This document shows, in pieces, positions 48,558-56,144 of a DNA stretch of 64,000 nucleotides. Each line of letters begins with the position of its first letter. Position 1 is the first letter of the stretch. The translations under genes were made by a program, and so were the position numbers. Below the pieces are notes generated by a model. The model made no database searches and had not been told where the DNA came from. It saw only the letters and a program-made list of their open reading frames with translations. Origin of the DNA: DATMXT01 sp035560415 (GTDB lineage: Bacteria; Bacillota; Clostridia; Oscillospirales; Feifaniaceae); the NCBI GenBank assembly GCA_035560415.1, contig DATMZG010000117.1:22066-86065 (forward strand). Reading direction: 5' to 3'.

Positions 48558-49037
48558 TCAACCCTGCATGAGGCGGGAATCGACAAAAAATTCACTATAG
48601 CGCTGCCCTTTAAAAATGTGGGAAAGCGCCTGACGGCGCAGCACGATGGTATCCTCCGGGAGGTTGTCCGCATCAAACCATTGTAGCTGTGAGCACTTGT
48701 CCGGCTCGGCAATGCGGGGGGTTCCGGTGTATATTTTTACGAAAAAATACAGGTCGTAATAGGTTCGGGCTCCGTGCAGGCCAAGCCGGTGGCAGAGGTG
48801 GGCAAAAGTGACGCCGTTTGGGTCGACTTTTATGCCAAGCTCTTCTCCGCACTCCCGCTGGACGGCTGCGGACGCCGTCTCCCCCTCGTCCACATGGCCG
48901 CTGCCGGCCAAATCCCACAGCCCGTCCATATAGCCGGTGTTTTGCCGGCGGGCCAGCAGCACTTCAGTTTTGCCGCCCTCCTCCCGCAGGAGGACGGGGA
49001 AGACCGCCGACAGCGTGCGGTACCGCTCCCCGCTCAA
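48558..49037 (-). CDS. Nudix hydrolase
   Basis: A 159-residue pyrophosphohydrolase with a complete Nudix box: GHVDEGE, then REC-GEELGI (G-x5-E-x7-REUXEEXGU) near residues 47-69. An N-terminal VLLREEGGKTEVLLARRQNTGYMDGLWDLAGSG fits the ADP-sugar/dNTP-type house-cleaning group. The substrate is unknown. It overlaps the M20 peptidase stop codon by four bases, so the two are cotranscribed. Confidence 0.9.
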   Translation of the reverse strand: MSGERYRTLSAVFPVLLREEGGKTEVLLARRQNTGYMDGLWDLAGSGHVDEGETASAAVQRECGEELGIKVDPNGVTFAHLCHRLGLHGARTYYDLYFFVKIYTGTPRIAEPDKCSQLQWFDADNLPEDTIVLRRQALSHIFKGQRYSEFFVDSRLMQG

Positions 49038-50206
49038 AGGCTTGCGATGACGGCCGCCGTCAGCATGGTGCGCTCGGGCAGCGAGGAGAGGCGCATGCTC
49101 TCGTCGACGGCGTGCATTTTGTAGACATAGGGGCCAAAGCCGTCGAGGGTCGGCGCGCCGTGATGGGACAGGAAGTTGCCGTCGGAGGCGGCGGGCGTCG
49201 ACTGCTCCGGAAGCACAAAGCCGAACCCCGCGCCGATGTCCCGGATTTTCTCATAGAGGGCGACGTTTGCCGGCGTGCGCTCCAGCACCGGGAAGGAGGT
49301 GGTCACCGTCACTTTGGTCGTGACGCCCTCGATGTGGCCCTTGCCCTCCAGCGCCTTGAAGCGGGCCTCCATCTCGGCCATCTCGGCCTCGCTCGAGGGC
49401 TTGAGCGACACGTTGCAGGCGGCATAGTCGGCCACGGTGCCAACGCCGTTTTTGCCGCCCTCGAGGTCGGCGATGTTGTAGAAGACTTTTTTCTCCCAGT
49501 CGTTCATGGACTCGATTTCTATCATTTTGTGCGCGAGCTCCAAAACGGCTGAAGCGCCCTCTTCATAGGCCAGAGCCGAGTGGGCCGCCTTTCCGAAGCA
49601 CTCGATGCGGGCCTTCATACTGCCCTTGCGGAAAGTGATGAGCCCGTTTTCCTTGCGCCCCGCCTCGCAGACAAAGGCGGCCGTCGCCCCCTTGGCCTCT
49701 CTGGCGTAGAGCTCGCGGCCGGAGGGGGAGCCGATCTCCTCGTCGCAGTTGTAAATGAGCACGATTTCAAGGTCCGGCAGCATGCCGGCCTCTTTTGCGA
49801 TGCGAAATGCCGTCGACGACATGACGACGCCGCCCTTGCAGTCGACGGCGCCAAGTCCGTAGCAGGTGTCCCCGTCAATGCGGAAGGGGTGTGCCGCGGC
49901 GTCGCCCGGCTTGAAGACGGTGTCGAGGTGGGCGCACATCACGAGCTTGCCCTTGGGATTTTCCGGGCGGTACCGGGCCACGACATGCTTGCCGAGGTCC
50001 GGAGCCTCGACGACCTCGATGTCAAGCCCGCCGAGCTCATGTAAGTATTCCAGCACGATTTCCACGATTTTGGCGTTGCCCTCGACGTTGCCGGTGCCGC
50101 AGTCAATGGCGCACATGCGGCGCAGCAGCTCGACCTGCTTGTCAAAATACATGGCCGCCCCGTTTTTGGCGGCCTCAAGGATTTGCTGACGGCTTAAGGC
50201 TTCCAT
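49034..50206 (-). CDS. M20-family peptidase (ArgE/DapE/CPG2 type)
   Basis: A 390-residue two-metal peptidase. VMCAHLDTVFKPGDAAAHPF near residue 90 and GAVDCKGGVVMSSTAFRIA near residue 118 hold the first ligands, YNCDEEIGSPSGRELY near residue 152 gives the catalytic Glu pair, KAAHSALAYEEGASAV marks the lid domain and SDGNFLSHHGAPTLDGFGP near residue 338 carries the last His. Similar to glutamate carboxypeptidases that cut C-terminal glutamate or aspartate. ATG is four bases from the YpsA-like stop codon, in a three-gene operon with the Nudix gene. Confidence 0.92.
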   Translation of the reverse strand: MEALSRQQILEAAKNGAAMYFDKQVELLRRMCAIDCGTGNVEGNAKIVEIVLEYLHELGGLDIEVVEAPDLGKHVVARYRPENPKGKLVMCAHLDTVFKPGDAAAHPFRIDGDTCYGLGAVDCKGGVVMSSTAFRIAKEAGMLPDLEIVLIYNCDEEIGSPSGRELYAREAKGATAAFVCEAGRKENGLITFRKGSMKARIECFGKAAHSALAYEEGASAVLELAHKMIEIESMNDWEKKVFYNIADLEGGKNGVGTVADYAACNVSLKPSSEAEMAEMEARFKALEGKGHIEGVTTKVTVTTSFPVLERTPANVALYEKIRDIGAGFGFVLPEQSTPAASDGNFLSHHGAPTLDGFGPYVYKMHAVDESMRLSSLPERTMLTAAVIASL

Positions 50207-50209
50207 GTT

Positions 50210-50749
50210 TCATCCTCCCGCTAAATTGATGATTTCAAGGTGGTTTTTCTTCGCGTAGTCCACAGTGTAGGCGGTGCCGCCCGGCTTGCCGGTGAAGTAG
50301 CAGACCAGCACGCTGCTCTCGTCCACGAGGCGGCGGTTGCGCAGGTGGTAGCACCCGGCCGAATATTTGTCGGCCGTGTAAATGACCTCGTCGGCGCGGG
50401 CAAGCACCTCGTCGTAAAAGCCGACGTCGTCCGGCTGCCACCGGCTTGTCTGCTGGCGGCAGGGCAAGACGAGGGTGAGGGATGTCCCGGGCGTTTCAAG
50501 CACAACAAGGGCCGCCAGCATGTCAAAGCCCTGCGCGCCGCCGGCGCAAAAGCGGGTGATTCCCCGTGCCCTAAGGGCCTCCACCGTGCGCCGGATGGAG
50601 GCCGCAAGGGGAGCCGCCCGGTCGGCCTCAACGGTGCGGTGGCCCGAAAAGCAGGCGGTGTGTGCCCGCCCGCCGGTTGACTGCGGCGCCTGCCCGTCCC
50701 CATCCGGGCACATGCACACCGGCATGGCCGGTCTCACAAAACTCATCAT
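50210..50749 (-). CDS. YpsA-like SLOG-domain protein (DUF1273)
   Basis: A Rossmann-like protein of the SLOG superfamily, with TACFSGHRTV near residue 31, RGITRFCAGGAQGFDMLAALVVLE near residue 61 (G-x-x-x-G-F-D nucleotide-binding site) and DEVIYTADKYSAGCYHLRNRRLVDESSVLVCYF near residues 120-150. SLOG proteins bind nucleotide-derived ligands, and YpsA has been linked to cell division in Bacillus. Start is uncertain: ATG at 50749 with GGGTGA upstream fits the predicted transcript start near 50764, whereas the GTG at 50761 would be leaderless. Confidence 0.8.
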   Translation of the reverse strand: MMSFVRPAMPVCMCPDGDGQAPQSTGGRAHTACFSGHRTVEADRAAPLAASIRRTVEALRARGITRFCAGGAQGFDMLAALVVLETPGTSLTLVLPCRQQTSRWQPDDVGFYDEVLARADEVIYTADKYSAGCYHLRNRRLVDESSVLVCYFTGKPGGTAYTVDYAKKNHLEIINLAGG

Positions 50750-50770
50750 AAAACAGTTCACCCGTTCCCT

Positions 50771-50799
50771 ATTATACAGGCTTTTTTTGCCGGATACAA
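50771..50799 (-). promoter_or_regulatory. Sigma-A-type promoter of the ypsA-like operon
   Basis: On the minus strand TTGTAT and a perfect TATAAT are 17 bases apart. It is divergent from the promoter at 50808-50836, with only eight bases between the two -35 boxes. Confidence 0.75.
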
Positions 50800-50807
50800 G
50801 GCGCTCC

Positions 50808-50836
50808 TTGCAATATGGGGCTGCATCTCATATAAT
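50808..50836 (+). promoter_or_regulatory. Sigma-A-type promoter of the SecB-like gene
   Basis: TTGCAA and a perfect TATAAT are separated by 17 bases, about 30 bases before the start codon of the SecB-like gene. Confidence 0.78.
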
Positions 50837-50867
50837 AGGGGTGGACAACTTTGCGGGAGGCGAGGAC

Positions 50868-51275
50868 ATGGTCATCGTCAATATGGAGCGCCACGCGGCC
50901 AGGGAGATCACATTCAAAACGTCCATTGACCCAGGTGTTACCCTTTCGCTGCGCGACAGCTTTTCCTTCAACGTCGAATATTACGACAACAACTCAAAGG
51001 GCATCGCCAAATATGTGCACCACAGGCAGGAGAACTCGCCCGACCCGCGGTTTGAGCTCTCGGTCACGATGCTCGGGTACTTCACCTGTGGCGGCGTGCG
51101 CACTGAGGAGGACAAGAAGCACGCCCACCTGCAGGCCTACGGCCAGCTTTTCCCCTATATGCGCTCTCTCGTCGCGGCGCTGACGGCGGCAAGCGGCATG
51201 CCCTCGATGATCATCCCCAAAAACGCGATGGACTGGGACTCCATCGTCATTGACGGCAGAGAGGGGAAAAAATAG
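50868..51275 (+). CDS. SecB-like protein
   Basis: A 135-residue protein of the SecB-like fold. It has ITFKTSIDPGVTLSLRDSFSFNVEYYD in the first half and the family ending HAHLQAYGQLFPYMRSLVAALTAASGMPSMIIPKNAMDWDSI, matching SecB's P-Y-x-R-x-x-V/I ... G-x-P-x-x-x-x-P. True export SecB belongs to proteobacteria; in Firmicutes, SecB-like proteins are found with toxin-antitoxin pairs or alone. No toxin or antitoxin gene is adjacent. ATG at 50868 follows GCGGGAGGCGAGGAC. Confidence 0.65.
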   Translation: MVIVNMERHAAREITFKTSIDPGVTLSLRDSFSFNVEYYDNNSKGIAKYVHHRQENSPDPRFELSVTMLGYFTCGGVRTEEDKKHAHLQAYGQLFPYMRSLVAALTAASGMPSMIIPKNAMDWDSIVIDGREGKK

Positions 51276-51289
51276 GTTACTCAAAAATC

Positions 51290-51320
51290 GGCCCGGGGCA
51301 TATGCCCCGGGCCGAAGTAT
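51290..51320. terminator. Terminator between convergent secB-like gene and ddl
   Basis: A 26-base perfect palindrome, CGGCCCGGGGCAT with its complement, is followed by AAGTATTTA. Confidence 0.8.
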
Positions 51321-52499
51321 TTATTTCTTAATTCCGCCCTTGAGTTTTCCGCCCGACTTCAAAGCGAAAATGTTGGTCTCAAAGCTGTGGCGCAGCGTTC
51401 CCTCGCGGCGGGCGCGCTTCAAGGCAAGCGCAATCATGCGGTCAAGCAGCTCGGAGTAGGGAATGCCGGCCGCCTCAAAGAGGTAGAAGGCCAGAGACCC
51501 CGGGCAGGTGTTGGGCTCGTTGACATAGACCGTGTCCCCCTCAAGCAGGAAGTCGATGCGCACGCCGCCCGAAAAGCCGAGCGCACGGAAGGCCTTGACG
51601 GCAAGGTCTTGAATTTCGGCCGTCTTCTCGGGAGCCAGGTCGGCCGGCAACCGGCGGGTGGCGCCCGACATGCCGGACACCTTGCCGCCGGTCAGATATT
51701 TGTCGCTGTAAGAGAGAATTTCGCCGGCCGTCACCGGCTCCTCACAGGCAGAGGGGACGGCCTCCTCCTCGTCGCCCAAGACCGCGCAGTTGATTTCGCG
51801 CAGATTTGTGATGGCCCGCTCGACCAAGAGGCGGGAGGAGAACTCGCAGGCGAGGTCAATGGCGGTCTCAAGCCCTTGCCGGTCGAAGGCCACTTTGATG
51901 CCGACCGACGAGCCCAGCCCCGCCGGCTTGACGATGACGGGGTAGCCAAAGGCCTCCTCACAGCCCGCCATGACGGCCTCGGGGTCTTCGACATACTGGG
52001 CGGCGTAGAAAGTCTTGGCCTCGAGCACCGGCACGCCTGCCGCCCGCATGACGTCCTTCTGCCGGGCTTTGTCCATGCCGATGGCCGAAGCCGCGATGTC
52101 GCAGCCGACATAGGGCAGCCCCACCGACTCGAACCACCCCTGCATGGAGCCGTCCTCAGTGCCGGCCCCGTGGACGATGGGGAAGGCGAGGTCGATTTTC
52201 GCAACGTCGGAGCTGCCAAAGAGCTTCGGTTTGGCGGCCGAAATGGCCCAGACCTCCTTGGCGTTTTTGCGCCCCAGATAGACCTGCGTACAGCGCGCCA
52301 AAAGCGCCGGAATGTCCTTGTAGGCGTCGATGTCTTTGAGCGCCTCGCCGGTGTAGAGCACGCAGTCCTTGGTCACATAAAAGGGGATGACGTCGTATTT
52401 GTCGGTGTCGAGCGAATACATGGCCTGCACGGCCGAAATCACCGACACCTCATGCTCGACGGAACGCCCGCCGAAGAATACACCGATGGATAGCTTCAT
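51321..52499 (-). CDS. ddl: D-alanine--D-alanine ligase
   Basis: ATP-dependent ligase that makes the D-Ala-D-Ala end of the peptidoglycan stem. The 392-residue protein has SIGVFFGGRSVEHEVSVISA at the N-terminus, FPIVHGAGTEDGSMQGWFESVGLPYVGCD near residue 107, the ATP-grasp PVIVKPAGLGSSVGIK near residue 190 and the C-terminal RIDFLLEGDTVYVNEPNTCPGSLAFYLFEAAG. The YSDKYLTGGK omega-loop region has the Tyr-Lys pattern of D-Ala ligases rather than of D-lactate ligases, so no vancomycin-resistance type is suggested. It follows murF by 64 bases on the same strand. Confidence 0.95.
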   Translation of the reverse strand: MKLSIGVFFGGRSVEHEVSVISAVQAMYSLDTDKYDVIPFYVTKDCVLYTGEALKDIDAYKDIPALLARCTQVYLGRKNAKEVWAISAAKPKLFGSSDVAKIDLAFPIVHGAGTEDGSMQGWFESVGLPYVGCDIAASAIGMDKARQKDVMRAAGVPVLEAKTFYAAQYVEDPEAVMAGCEEAFGYPVIVKPAGLGSSVGIKVAFDRQGLETAIDLACEFSSRLLVERAITNLREINCAVLGDEEEAVPSACEEPVTAGEILSYSDKYLTGGKVSGMSGATRRLPADLAPEKTAEIQDLAVKAFRALGFSGGVRIDFLLEGDTVYVNEPNTCPGSLAFYLFEAAGIPYSELLDRMIALALKRARREGTLRHSFETNIFALKSGGKLKGGIKK

Positions 52500-52563
52500 A
52501 CTGTCCTCCTTAGCTCACAAAAAGGTGGCCCACTTTCCGTAATATACAAAATTGAAATGCCGG

Positions 52564-54084
52564 TCATTCGAGGTCGTCTGTCAGGTCGTTTTCGAGCAGC
52601 ACGACGCTTTTGCCCTCCGGCAGCATGGCAAGCGCCTCCCGCAGGGTTGCGACCCTCGTCAGCTTTGCCTCCATGCCCTCATCGGCAAAACCGGCCGCAA
52701 TGGCCTCCCCGCCGCGCCCAACCGCAATGCAGACGTCGCAGCAGCGGGCCGCAAGCCTCGCAAACTCGCGGTTGACGGCGTACTCCCGCTCGCCGAGCTC
52801 CACCATGCCGGGAGTGACCAGTACCCGCGTGACGCCGGTGAAGGCCGAGAGCACCTGTACGGCCTCGGCCGCCCCCTCCGGGTTGGCGTTGTAGGCGTCG
52901 TCAATGTAAATGCGCTCGCCCATGGCCGGCCTCAGCTCAAGCCGGTGGGGAATGGGCTTGAGCCGCCGCACAGCGGAGGTGAGCGTCTTGTCCGGCACCC
53001 CCATTGTGAGGGCGACGGCCGCCGCCCCCGCGATGTTGAGCACATTGTGCCGGCCTAAGAGCTTTGTCGCAAGCTGGAGGGCTCTCCCGTCCGGGCACTG
53101 AAGCGTGAACTTTGCGCCCGTGATGCCGTAGGAGACCTCGACCGCGCGGTAGTCGCACCCCTCGTCAAGCCCGTAGGAGACGTGGGGCCGCTCCCAGCCG
53201 GAGGCCGCGATGGGCGGGCTGTCGAAGTTTAAGAAAATGAGCCCGTCCTCCGGAATGGACTCGGCCAGCTCGAACTTTGCGGCCCGGATGTTCTCGGTCG
53301 AGCCGAAGGTCTCGAGGTGGGCGATGCCGACCGAGGTGATGATGCCGTATTTGGGCTTCACGATGTCGCAGATTTCGGCGATGTCGCCCTTTTGGCGGGC
53401 CCCCATTTCGCAGACAAAGACCTGATTGAAAGGGGTCATCTGCTCGTTGACGGTGCGCACGACTCCCATCGTCGTGTTGTAGCTGCCCTCGGTCATCAGG
53501 GTGTCGAAGGTCTCCCGCAGCATTTCGGTCAGAATGTACTTGACCGAGGTCTTGCCGTAGCTGCCGGTCACGCCGACCACCGTCACGCCGGAGGCGGCGA
53601 GTTTTTCCCTTGCCGCCCGCACAAAGCCGTCCGCAATGCGCTTTTCCATGCCCTCGGTCATGCGCCCGGATGCTGACGGCAGCCAAACGGCGATGGGCGC
53701 CGCGGCGACGGCGGCCGTCCAGACAAACCGCCACGGCGCCGGAACGACAAGCCCCGCGGCCCCAATGGCGAGCAGCAGAAATGCCGCCGCCGAAAACTGG
53801 CGTTTGACCCGGTCCGTCACGACAAAGGGCTTTTTCTCGGGCGGGCGCACCGACAGGGCAAAGACCGCAAGCCCGAAGTAGAGGGGGGCGGCCCACCGGC
53901 CGAGCACGGCGGCGCCAGCCGGGACGAGACCCGCCGCAAGCCGGCGCTCTTTGGGATTTTTTTCAAGCCAGCGGCGGTAGCGCTCCGGCCGGTATGAATT
54001 TAACTGATACATGTGAAAATAGTGTCTGGACAGGGCCCCCTGCCAGACGAGCACACATGCGACGGGCAGAATGTAGTCGAGCAT
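52564..54084 (-). CDS. murF: UDP-MurNAc-tripeptide--D-Ala-D-Ala ligase, membrane-anchored form
   Basis: Adds D-Ala-D-Ala to the peptidoglycan precursor. The central ATP domain is clear: VVGVTGSYGKTSVKYIL near residue 170, EGSYNTTMGVVRTVNEQ near residue 197, FVCEMGARQKGDIAEICDIVKPKYGIITSVGIAHLETFGS, and LLGRHNVLNIAGAAAVA near residue 343; the C-terminal domain has YIDDAYNANPEGAAEAVQVLSAF. The first 160 residues are atypical. Instead of the usual UDP-binding domain there are about four hydrophobic segments (residues 1-18, 55-80, 95-112 and 117-135), which would tether it to the membrane. It is in an operon with ddl. Confidence 0.9.
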   Translation of the reverse strand: MLDYILPVACVLVWQGALSRHYFHMYQLNSYRPERYRRWLEKNPKERRLAAGLVPAGAAVLGRWAAPLYFGLAVFALSVRPPEKKPFVVTDRVKRQFSAAAFLLLAIGAAGLVVPAPWRFVWTAAVAAAPIAVWLPSASGRMTEGMEKRIADGFVRAAREKLAASGVTVVGVTGSYGKTSVKYILTEMLRETFDTLMTEGSYNTTMGVVRTVNEQMTPFNQVFVCEMGARQKGDIAEICDIVKPKYGIITSVGIAHLETFGSTENIRAAKFELAESIPEDGLIFLNFDSPPIAASGWERPHVSYGLDEGCDYRAVEVSYGITGAKFTLQCPDGRALQLATKLLGRHNVLNIAGAAAVALTMGVPDKTLTSAVRRLKPIPHRLELRPAMGERIYIDDAYNANPEGAAEAVQVLSAFTGVTRVLVTPGMVELGEREYAVNREFARLAARCCDVCIAVGRGGEAIAAGFADEGMEAKLTRVATLREALAMLPEGKSVVLLENDLTDDLE

Positions 54085-54138
54085 GAAAGCATATCCTCCG
54101 GGCAGACAGCAGGCTTAGGGCGTCAGGCGCACTCGCCG

Positions 54139-54882
54139 TCACAGCCAGCTTTCGAGTATGGTGAAAAATTTTTCCGGCGCGTCGAGGAAGGCGTAGTGGC
54201 CGGCCCCCTCAATGACCTCAATGCGGGCGTTTTGCATGAGGGAGGCCATGCGGCGCCCGTCGGCCACGGGGGTGGCGGTGTCAGCCGAGCCCCAAATCAG
54301 GAGCGCCTCGTTTTCAATGTCGGGCAGCAGGTCCGCGAGGTCGTGGTTGACGGTTTTGACCAGTACCTCCCGCATGACGCCCTCGGCCGCGAGATAGTCG
54401 GCCGAGCCGTACTTGCGGCGGGCTTTTGCGAGCAGCGCCTCGCGGGCTTTTTTCGGCAAAAGCGCGGCCAGCCGCTTTGCGGCGGCAAAGCCGAAGCGGC
54501 GGCGCGAGGGGGGCTGCTTAATGCCGGCCGAGTCGATGAGCACCAGGCGGTCCGCCGGATATTTCAGCGCCCCCACAGCGTAGAGGATGACCCGGCCCCC
54601 AAAGGAATGGCCAATCAGAACGGGGCGGCAGAGCCCCATTCTGTCAAGCAGTTTTGTGAGCATTTCGGCGTACTCCGGCACTCCCCATGCCGCGGGCGGC
54701 GGGGGGGAGCTGCCAAAGCCGGGAAAGTCAAGCGTCACGACCCGCCGGCCGGACTCCGCAAGCCGCAGCGCAATCGGCCGCATGACGGCGCGGGAAGAAC
54801 CCCACCCGTGCAGGATGACGACGGGGTCTCCCTCGCCCTGGGACACCGCGTGGACGCGGGCGCCCATGATCTCATACACCAA
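54139..54882 (-). CDS. Alpha/beta-fold hydrolase
   Basis: A 247-residue esterase-like protein. VVILHGWGSSRAVMRPIA near residue 22 forms the oxyanion region, LIGHSFGGRVILYA near residue 92 holds the nucleophile Ser, Asp is in LIWGSADTATPVADGR near residue 192 and His in EGAGHYAFLDAPEKF near residue 226. Substrate unknown. TTG at 54882, or the next-codon GTG, follows GAGGTGATATCTGC, a near-perfect ribosome binding site. It is first in the operon with murF and ddl, 54 bases before murF. Confidence 0.88.
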   Translation of the reverse strand: MVYEIMGARVHAVSQGEGDPVVILHGWGSSRAVMRPIALRLAESGRRVVTLDFPGFGSSPPPPAAWGVPEYAEMLTKLLDRMGLCRPVLIGHSFGGRVILYAVGALKYPADRLVLIDSAGIKQPPSRRRFGFAAAKRLAALLPKKAREALLAKARRKYGSADYLAAEGVMREVLVKTVNHDLADLLPDIENEALLIWGSADTATPVADGRRMASLMQNARIEVIEGAGHYAFLDAPEKFFTILESWL

Positions 54883-54904
54883 GCAGATATCACCTCATCA
54901 CATT

Positions 54905-54933
54905 ATTATAGTCCAAATTCTGTCACTTGTCAT
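54905..54933 (-). promoter_or_regulatory. Promoter of the hydrolase-murF-ddl operon
   Basis: On the minus strand ATGACA and a perfect TATAAT are 17 bases apart, about 23 bases before the hydrolase start codon. Confidence 0.75.
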
Positions 54934-54991
54934 CATTGCGTATGAATTTCGCAAAAAACCTGCTATCATGCTGTACGCGAAACAGGTTTTG

Positions 54992-55000
54992 TGCTATAAT
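54992..55000 (+). promoter_or_regulatory. Extended -10 promoter of the DUF2232-gdpP operon
   Basis: TGCTATAAT is a perfect extended -10 box with only a weak -35 (TGTACG at 54972). The predicted start near 55007 gives a leader of about 85 bases before the TTG start codon. Confidence 0.6.
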
Positions 55001-55091
55001 TTTATACTACCTTCCATTGACAAGGCGCGCAGGGTCTTTCTCAGTCAACCGGGGGTACATTCAAACGTCAATCTCAGAGAGGAATTTGGAT

Positions 55092-56144
55092 TTGGAGTTC
55101 ACAAGAAAACAGCGGCTTCGGAAAATGATTTCCGCCCTTGCCGTTTCCTTCATAACCGCCACCCTTATGGTCGGCGTGCTTTCGGCTGACACCGTCATGG
55201 TGGCGCTGGCCAACCTGATCCTGACGCTGTCGGCCTCCGGCGGGGTCATGATGCTGGCCTCCTACAATGTCACAATGGTGCTGCTCGGCGTCATGGCGCT
55301 CAACATGTCCTTTGCGACTTTTGCCGGACACGCCGGAAATCCCTTCGTGACGGCGGCCGGCGCAGGGGCCCTCTTTGTCTACACGTCGGCCATGGGCGGC
55401 TTTGCGGTGGGCGCCGCGACGCTGCTCTGCTTTGCGCCGGCCCTCGCCATCCATATGCTGTTTGGCAAAAACGCCACTTACACCGGCATGCTCCAAGCCA
55501 CGGCGGCACTCGACGTCGCGCTGGTCGGGGGCTCTTTCGGGCTGACGCTCTACCGCAGCAAGGCGCCTTTCACGGCCGACGGAATCCGGTCGGTGGTCAA
55601 TGGCGTCGTCGCGACGCTGACCGATTTTTACAAGGAGGCGGCCCAGACCCTCTCCGACCGGCAGCTCACGGTCAACGCGAGTCCGGGCTATACGCCGGAG
55701 GGCGCAATGGCGACCATTTTAAATCACCTGCCGGCCCTTCTCATTTTCGGCGGCATGCTGGCCGCCTACTGGACAACCACTTACTACATGAAGGCAAACA
55801 GCGCGGTCTATATCCGCGCGGGCGAGCTGACCGGCACCTATGAGCTCTCCAAGGCGGGGGCCGCCGTCTTTGTGCTGGCCGCCATCGTCTCCTGGGCTGC
55901 CAAAGACCTCTATTCGGTCTTCGCATACAATTTGCTGCTCGTGCAGACGCTGCCCTGCGCTCTTGTCGGCTATTCCGCCTTAAAACACCAGCTGGCCGGC
56001 GGTATGCGGGGAATTGCCGCCGGTGCCGCCCTTGTCATGCTGCTCTTTACGCCGGTGCTGGCCGTCATCTTTTTCATTGCCACATACGGGGCCTTCAAGG
56101 TCCTGTTCGAGGATCTGCAACTGAGAAGGGGGGATAACCCATGA
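55092..56144 (+). CDS. DUF2232 (YybS-like) membrane protein
   Basis: A 350-residue integral membrane protein with about eight hydrophobic segments (for example ALAVSFITATLMVGVLSADTVMVAL near residue 15). In Firmicutes a YybS-type protein regularly precedes gdpP, rplI and dnaB, and that order is kept here. Its function is not established; an S-component-like or flotillin-linked role has been suggested for relatives. The TTG at 55092 sits after GAGAGGAA. Upstream in-frame starts lack sites and would add a non-hydrophobic tail. The gene overlaps gdpP by four bases. Confidence 0.8.
   Translation: MEFTRKQRLRKMISALAVSFITATLMVGVLSADTVMVALANLILTLSASGGVMMLASYNVTMVLLGVMALNMSFATFAGHAGNPFVTAAGAGALFVYTSAMGGFAVGAATLLCFAPALAIHMLFGKNATYTGMLQATAALDVALVGGSFGLTLYRSKAPFTADGIRSVVNGVVATLTDFYKEAAQTLSDRQLTVNASPGYTPEGAMATILNHLPALLIFGGMLAAYWTTTYYMKANSAVYIRAGELTGTYELSKAGAAVFVLAAIVSWAAKDLYSVFAYNLLLVQTLPCALVGYSALKHQLAGGMRGIAAGAALVMLLFTPVLAVIFFIATYGAFKVLFEDLQLRRGDNP

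Noticed and set aside
51387..52493. 368-codon open frame opposite ddl
   Set aside because: Antisense shadow; low-complexity Arg/Gly/His-rich translation and no ribosome binding site.
51321..52499. Ddl as a vancomycin-resistance D-Ala-D-Lac ligase
   Set aside because: The omega-loop region reads YSDKYLTGGK, the Tyr-Lys pattern of ordinary D-Ala ligases, and no van genes are nearby.
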